A DNA stretch of 64,000 bases, taken from NCBI GenBank assembly GCA_029962745.1, contig CM057162.1, forward strand, positions 15,165,397 through 15,229,396, given 5' to 3'. Below, piece after piece: positions 58,022 through 64,000 of the stretch. Position 1 is the first letter of the stretch; each line of letters begins with the position of its first letter. The notes beneath the pieces were generated by a model. It made no database searches. It saw nothing but the letters and a program-made list of their open reading frames with translations, and was not told the origin of the DNA. The translations under genes and the position numbers were made by a program. This DNA is from Echinometra lucunter (Eukaryota > Echinodermata > Echinoidea > Camarodonta > Echinometridae).

Positions 58022-58472
58022 TTTCCATTCCATTTGCATGGGGTCTGATGGGAAAGAAATTGTCCATAAACTGTTATTCCCTTAATAGCTCCGGTCCCTG
58101 CAGTCCCCACAGTTCTGTGTAAATTTGCATTTTCGTGGTAAACAAAGACATTTGGCATTATCCTAATAGTTTGAAAGCCAAAAGTTCTGTCTCGAGGGTA
58201 AAGGATTATATAGAAATAATGTTTTGTCTAAAGCCAGGCAGGCTTTTTCCGTTCCAATTGCATGGGGTCTGATGGGAAAGAAATTTTCCATAAACTGTTA
58301 TTCTCTAATAGCTCCGGTCCCTGCAGTCCCCACAGATCTGTGTAAATTTGCATTTACGTGGTAAACAAAGACATTTGGCATTATCGTTATAATTTGAAAG
58401 CCAAAAGTTCTGTCTCGAGGGTAAAAGATATATATAGAAATAATGTTTTGTCTGATGCCAGGCAGGCTTTAA
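58022..58472. repeat. Tandem duplication of about 225 bp
   Basis: The two halves, about 58022-58249 and 58250-58472, match closely: GCATGGGGTCTGATGGGAAA, CCCTGCAGTCCCCACAG, GCCAAAAGTTCTGTCTCGAG and GCCAGGCAGGCTTT occur once in each. Confidence 0.92.
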
Positions 58473-58819
58473 TGTTGACAAGGGCGTATTCTGTTACGTT
58501 TTGATATATTTCTTGCCTTTAGTTAGTGTTAGAACATTTTATAATTTGTAATACTGAACCAGGCTATCATTATCAAGAGCTGTTGACCCCCACCCCTCCC
58601 CCGAATCGTTCACATAGCCCAAATGTAGATAATATTCCATCTTTCCGTTGTCGATACGGGTGACAAAGCTTATTCCCTTTAGCCGTAGGAATATATCCGA
58701 GAACAGATATCATTCAAATCAAGGTTGGACGGTGAGACTCTTCGTGTGCACAGAAAAATTAACGGGCTAATGAGGCGAATTTTATATAGCACACATTATA
58801 CATCTTTTAAATCCTCCTT

Positions 58820-59005
58820 CACTGTAAAAAAAAAAGCGGGTTGGTTAAAATCATTGGGTTGGTACTATGAGAACCGACCAACTGCTGGTTTAAAAAAAAA
58901 AATCTCCATATGTTTACATACAATTTTTCCCCCAACTGGTTGGACCAACTGGTCGGATCATATAGTACCCAACCCAATAATTTTAGTCAACCTTTTTTTA
59001 CAGTG
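58820..59005. mobile_element. MITE with CACTGTAAAAAA ends
   Basis: CACTGTAAAAAAAAAAGCGG at the left and TTTTTTTACAGTG at the right. GGTTGGTTAAAATCATTGGG and CCCAATAATTTTAGTCAACC are mirrored inside. 186 bp. Confidence 0.8.
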
Positions 59006-60125
59006 TTGGCGCTAGTCGGTGGTATTTTCTTTTTATATCCTTTGTTTTTATCTCTTTGGCTCTGACGATCTTTTTCATAATTCAAAAGATTGCCCTAATT
59101 ACTTGTCACCTGATAAAAGCAATATCCACCTGACAAAGTAATAAACTGTCAAGCTGTGTAAATATCTTTTTAGGCTTGTATTAATCATGTTAATATTCTT
59201 ACAGGAAAACTTTAACAAAATCAGTTTTGTTTGAGTGGTCTATTTATACGGCCTCCTGAAGGGGAAAGAGAAAAGTACACAATTTTATTTGAATGATGAA
59301 TGAGAGAGTAAATATGCTTCATGGGCTAATAATAGATGTGATGAAATCAAACAATGTGCAAATAAAATATCAAAGGATTATAATTTCAATACAGGGAAGT
59401 TCCTCTAATACATACATGACATATAACAATACCTAAGTTCGACTTTTTAGGAATAGATGTATTGACGAAATCTCCTTGAATATACCCGTACATGTTGTAT
59501 ATTAAATAACATTGCTTAGGCCTATATTTCCCAGATGGAACTATTCAGCAAGCGTGTTCCAGATTTTACAAGTACTATTTACGTTATGATTTAGCGTTCG
59601 AAGATAAAGATATTTAACTTACTTTAATCAGCAAAGCTCGATACTAAAAGAATGAACAAAGACATTTGAATTTGGAAGTACAAGTATATAGGCTACTGTC
59701 ATTAAGCCCGTCTAAAACTATGAACAGTGTTTGATGGTTAGGTTTGACTGCTAGCTGTCGCTGCTTGGCCGAGCTTATTTTAAATTTCAAGTGTTTTCTT
59801 TTAATGTGATTCGTAATAATTCTGGAATGAACTGATTTTTTTATTGTATGTTACCTCAAATCATCATAGGATCAAACTACAGGCAACACTAATTGTCTAA
59901 GATAAACAAAAAGTTGAAGTTGACATGTTGTTTGTTTGTTTGTAAGTTAGTTTAATTGTTGGAGTTTTTGAATTTGAATTTTATTCTAAAGCCATGAAGA
60001 ACATTTTTCATGTTCATCTGATTTTTTAAAATTTGCATGAGCGATCCCAAATCTTCTGGTGAGGATTATCAACAAAGTTATTTAGAAAAACAAATGTATG
60101 TCTGTAGCTTGTTCACGCTATGCAT

Positions 60126-60266
60126 CAGGGGTCAGTTTCTCGAAACCGTCATAAGTCTAACTTCTTAGACATCCCTTTTTTAAAACGTGTGTTGTAGAAT
60201 TAAAACGCGTTTCAAGGCGATAGCCATAAACTGAGACTTATGACGGTTTCGAGCAACTGGCCCCTG
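60126..60266. mobile_element. Foldback MITE with CAGGGG ends
   Basis: CAGGGGTCAGTTTCTCGAAA at the left, inverted as TTTCGAGCAACTGGCCCCTG at the right, with ACCGTCATAAGTCT mirrored as AGACTTATGACGGT. 141 bp. Confidence 0.82.
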
Positions 60267-61047
60267 ACTCATTGGGATATTGAACAGTATGCAAGCCCCC
60301 TCCCACCTATTCATTTTATTTCATTGTTCACACAGGGTCAGAGTGGATTTACGGTGTATCCAAGAATTATTTGTACAGTGCACATCAAACTCAGTGTTAA
60401 AGGATAAGGTAAACCATGCTTGAAGCAGAAAAAAAATCCGAAAAAAGTAATCAACAAAATCTAATGAATATCAAATTAAAGAGAAAAGAATAGCTTTTAA
60501 TTTTTCTGTAGTTAAATCAAGATCATTCATGCATGAATAGTTATGAACCATTATGCGCACTAATTAATGCACATGTAACTCGTAATTTATTAATGATCAT
60601 GGATTGTTTATTCCTTTTGCAACAGATGACAGGTAATATCTTAATTTTATCATGTTTATATACCAAGTAGCATTTCTTTTTTCTTTTTTTTTTTTTGACA
60701 TGAACTTAAATATGAATCTCATTCAAACCCTCTGTACAAAGTCAATGTAGGCAATATTCTTATCAGCTATCCGGAAAATGAACAAGCCACGATCATCGAA
60801 GCATCACGAGTCGTGCTTCAATGATCACAGAAAAGGTCTGAAAATGAGCATTAATGTATAGAGTCATAATCATCAACAAGTAAATACAATAGTCTGCCAT
60901 AGCTTAGTTCTTGTAACATGTGTAATGCATGCGAATTCTTCAATCAGTCACACACAGTGCTAACTTTATAATGTATGTTATCTCACACTAACACACACAC
61001 ACGCAGGGACCGTGGGAACCGGGGTGCTCGGGGAAGCGGCCCCTAAC

Positions 61048-61079
<32 letters not shown>

Positions 61080-61614
61080 ACCACACACAACACACACATG
61101 CGCGCGCGTACACACACGCACATACGCCAGCACAATTTCGGCTTTACAGCTGCTATTTCGTCAAAAAATATGATGAAACTTTTGGGTAATGATACGGCCT
61201 TCGGTTAAACTGATGCATAGTAGTGTTATAGCGTCAGGTAAAGGTTCCGACTTTTTTTCCTTTTTTTTTTTTTTCGTTGTCTGGATAGGCACCTCTTTTT
61301 TCTTTTTTTTTTTTTTTTTGCATGTTCTGACGCGGGTAGAAATATGCTTTGGTTTTGAATGATTAATGGCGTTTACATATTATCAGATGTGAGCTTAAGG
61401 TTTAAGCCCCCCCCCCCCCCCCCCCCATATTGCTCTCTGGTGTCGTGACATCATACTTATGGAAGGAATGTTTCAGTTTATTTGCCTGTCGATGTGTGTA
61501 ATATTGACAAAGTGTGGACAGTATGTATCACACTACGAATTTTAAAAAAATGTTTACAGTTTTAAAAAAAAGCTTACTCTTCTTAGGAAGAAATTAAAAG
61601 CTCGGTCTTGTGTA

Positions 61615-61745
61615 GATGACGACAATGATTGACTGACTGGCTGGTTGGCGGAATGGTTGAATGACTGACTGCATGATGCATTGGCTGATTTATCTATCAG
61701 TTGATGTATTAATGGGTTGATTGTTGATTGATTTTTGACTGATTA

Positions 61746-61776
<31 letters not shown>

Positions 61777-62110
61777 AATTGATTGATTAAATGATCTGAA
61801 GTGTTATTAATTAAGTACTTTTATTTTTCAAATGACTGGCATGTGTCTGTAAGATGTGAATTGTGTTTCTTAAAGATCTTGATGTAATTTTGCACATTAG
61901 TTCTCTCCCATGCATAAAGCTGTAAAATCACTAAAATTATTATAGAAAATTGATTCAAGCTTCTTAGACTATCAAAAAGTTATCATGATTTTATGCAAAA
62001 GAGTAATTTGTTTGAAAAGGAGTGCTTGTTTAATGGTCCCTCTTCTAATAAGCGCAACTGATAGATCAATCAGTCAATGCATCAGTCAGTCATCCAACCA
62101 TTCAGCTAGT
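61615..62110. repeat. Inverted pair of GATT/TGAC-rich repeats
   Basis: 61640-61715 (GAATGGTTGAATGACTGACT, GCATTGGCTGATT, ATCTATCAGTTG) reappears inverted at about 62045-62107. A (GATT)n run at 61740-61785 and a (CAGT)n run at 62107-62145 flank the inner and outer sides. Confidence 0.75.
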
Positions 62111-62333
62111 CAGTCAGTCAGTCAGTCAGTCAGTCAGTCAGTCAGCAAGTCAGTAAGGTATTTAACAGCCAATCAATCAATTGATTGATCAAATTATTGA
62201 TGAATAAAATGCTCAAATAATCGATCATTCAACCATTCAGTCATTTAATCCACCAGTCAATCAATAGGGTAATCATTTAATCAACAGCCAATCAATCACT
62301 GATTGATCAAATTATTGACAAATAAAATGCCCA

Positions 62334-62507
62334 TTATGTTTAATGAATTACAATAACTGATAATTTTTCATTTATTTCTTTTTTAGAAAAATGATTGTAT
62401 ATGAATACTTTTATATTTGTGATTTATTGTCAAAATAAGATTTTGTTTATATTATGTTACCAAAATGTTAATATGTATGCAGAAGAAAATAAATCTAATC
62501 AAATCAA
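62334..62507 (+). mobile_element. LINE 3'-tail insertion flanked by 39-bp direct repeats
   Basis: 174 bp ending in GAAGAAAATAAATC and an ATCAA repeat, typical of CR1/L2-type tails. The sequence from ATCACTGATTGATC to AAAATGCCCA occurs on both sides (62295-62333 and 62508-62546) with one mismatch. Confidence 0.65.
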
Positions 62508-62696
62508 ATCACTGATTGATCAAATTATCGACAAATAAAATGCCCAAAATAACGATCAGTCAGTCAACCGATCAGTCTAGCAACTCTGTGGCAGAGAGCA
62601 ATTTCTTTGAATGGGAGCACTTATTTAGACTGCTGGTTTAATTGTCCCTCTTCTTTCCATTTTGGCACAAGTCAATTTTCACACTCTTGAACAAAA

Positions 62697-62930
62697 ACAG
62701 TCAGTGTTCGGTCAAGCATGAACAAGAATTTGTTTTGTTAATAGATAAGACTACTGGGCATCTGTCTACATGAAAACTCTTCGAAATATTTTGAACATGA
62801 TTTTTTTTCAAACAGTCAGTGTTCGGTCAAGCATGAACTAGAATTTGTTTTGTTAATACATGTAGATAAGACTACTGGGCATCTGTCTACATGAAAACTC
62901 TTCGAAATATTTTGTACATAATTTTTTCAA
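62697..62930. repeat. Tandem duplication of about 118 bp
   Basis: AACAGTCAGTGTTCGGTCAA through ACTCTTCGAAATATTTTG is present at about 62697-62812 and again at 62813-62930, differing by a small insertion (CATGTAGA) and a few bases. Confidence 0.92.
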
Positions 62931-64000
62931 AAGTGTAACATTTTTATTGATACACACTGTTGTACATATTGCAGGTACCAGCCGTATAGAAAAAGGGTCA
63001 TGTTTGGTACGGGAGTTTTATTCTATGAGAGAATCAAGTTATAAAACCTTGACACATAATAAGAAGAAGGTTGTCTTTCATTGTATTTGAAAAACAATAT
63101 ATTCAATATGAAAAAATATGTTTGCTTTTTTTTCTATGAAATGGTACAAAATGCGAAGAAGAATGCAAAGAAAACTGACTGATTATGATATTGACTGTTA
63201 CTTTTTTCACTGTAATTTGCCAGATATTTATTCGTTTTAGAAAAGTCACGAAATTATGATTCGATTTGGATCATCAAAATAATATAAGAAATGTGGAGTA
63301 CTATACAACGTGCCACAACTTCCCCTACCAATGTCTACAGAAAATACACGATAATTTTCTTTTCAGTTCTAAGTATATTAAGAAGTAAACTTAATGGCGG
63401 TCATCATCCACAGCAAATTCGTTCCTACATATTGCTACACAAATTAAATTGTTTGCGTGCTTTTTCGAAAGGCCACCAACGGAAATAATGTACTTTTCAA
63501 ATTTGCCCGGCATTTTCTGGAATCGGAAGAGCTAGATGTTCAAACTCAGATTCGAAATTTACTCACAATGTGACTTTAGGCAACGTGATAGATCTTAATA
63601 ATGTTAATTTTAGCACTATTTTGCTTCATCTATATTACCTATTGAACAATGAAAGCTATCATAAACACATAGCAACAGTATAAAATCAGATAATAAAAAA
63701 TTACTTGCATCTACATGTATACTTCCAACTCATTGATTTTTAGCGATTTCATTAATTTGCTGGGGGAAAAGGGGGGAAAAGGAATAAATACGACTGAACA
63801 ATTTAAAAACTTTTTTAAAATCTATATAAAGTTCATTTCCTTATTTAGAATAGTTTCACATGGTATCTGAGAATAAGATAATGAAGCGATTATACAGCTT
63901 TTGCATTGCTTTCTAAACATACTAAACATAAACTTCCATGACAAATTGTACTTACTAAAGAACCTGAAATAAAATCTTATACGGTGCTTCCTTCCTCACA

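Larger units (their letters stand above)
56715..64000. other. 3' flank of gene B, no further gene recognised
   Basis: AT-rich DNA holding the probable gene B 3' untranslated region, several foldback elements, two local tandem duplications, tetranucleotide repeats and homopolymer C runs (for example 61048-61065 and 61409-61427). No open frame over 100 codons and no recognisable domain on either strand. Confidence 0.6.

Overview
The window is eukaryotic nuclear DNA from a marine deuterostome. It is AT-rich, has spliced genes with long introns, and is dense in SINEs, foldback elements, LINE relics and a tyrosine-recombinase retrotransposon. An echinoderm, perhaps sea-urchin-like, is my best guess from the CCP plus C-type-lectin receptor architecture and the repeat types. 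That assignment is inference.

The two genes I can support lie head to tail on the + strand and are paralogues. Gene A (coding span 6518-22466, 13 exons, 1127 aa) and gene B (31206-56714, 16 exons, 949 aa) both encode type I membrane receptors. The shared order is signal peptide, an atypical cysteine-rich CCP-like domain, CCP, two C-type lectin domains (CTLD), two more CCPs, a Ser/Thr-rich stalk, one transmembrane helix and a long tyrosine-rich tail. Every exon boundary was chosen from AG/GT sites and reading phase. Both assembled coding sequences are exact multiples of three and open to a single stop. Gene B adds an EGF-like exon and keeps EPN and WND calcium/sugar-binding motifs in both CTLDs. 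Gene A has QPS in place of EPN in both and lacks WND in its first CTLD. The tails are unrelated. Gene A has YxxL motifs, including an ITAM-like YASL-x12-YTNL after an acidic DDEG, and a roughly 96-residue tandem duplication. Gene B has five copies of a [DE]-N-[AE]-x-Y motif. The pair therefore looks like one ectodomain scaffold with altered ligand sites joined to two different signalling tails, a candidate innate immune receptor pair.

Layout: 1-6517 has no recognisable gene and one terminal-inverted-repeat element. 6518-22466 is gene A, with SINEs and foldback elements in its introns. 22467-31205 is intergenic and holds a broken LINE reverse transcriptase interrupted by two related inverted-repeat transposons with 8-bp target duplications. 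One of these carries large inverted arrays of a 15-bp repeat. 31206-56714 is gene B. Its 10.7-kb intron 6 holds a decayed LINE endonuclease and a nearly complete but frameshifted DIRS-order retrotransposon with split direct repeats. 56715-64000 is the gene B 3' flank: foldback elements, local duplications and simple repeats, no further gene seen.

All calls are from reading the sequence by eye. No alignment, splice predictor or database was run.
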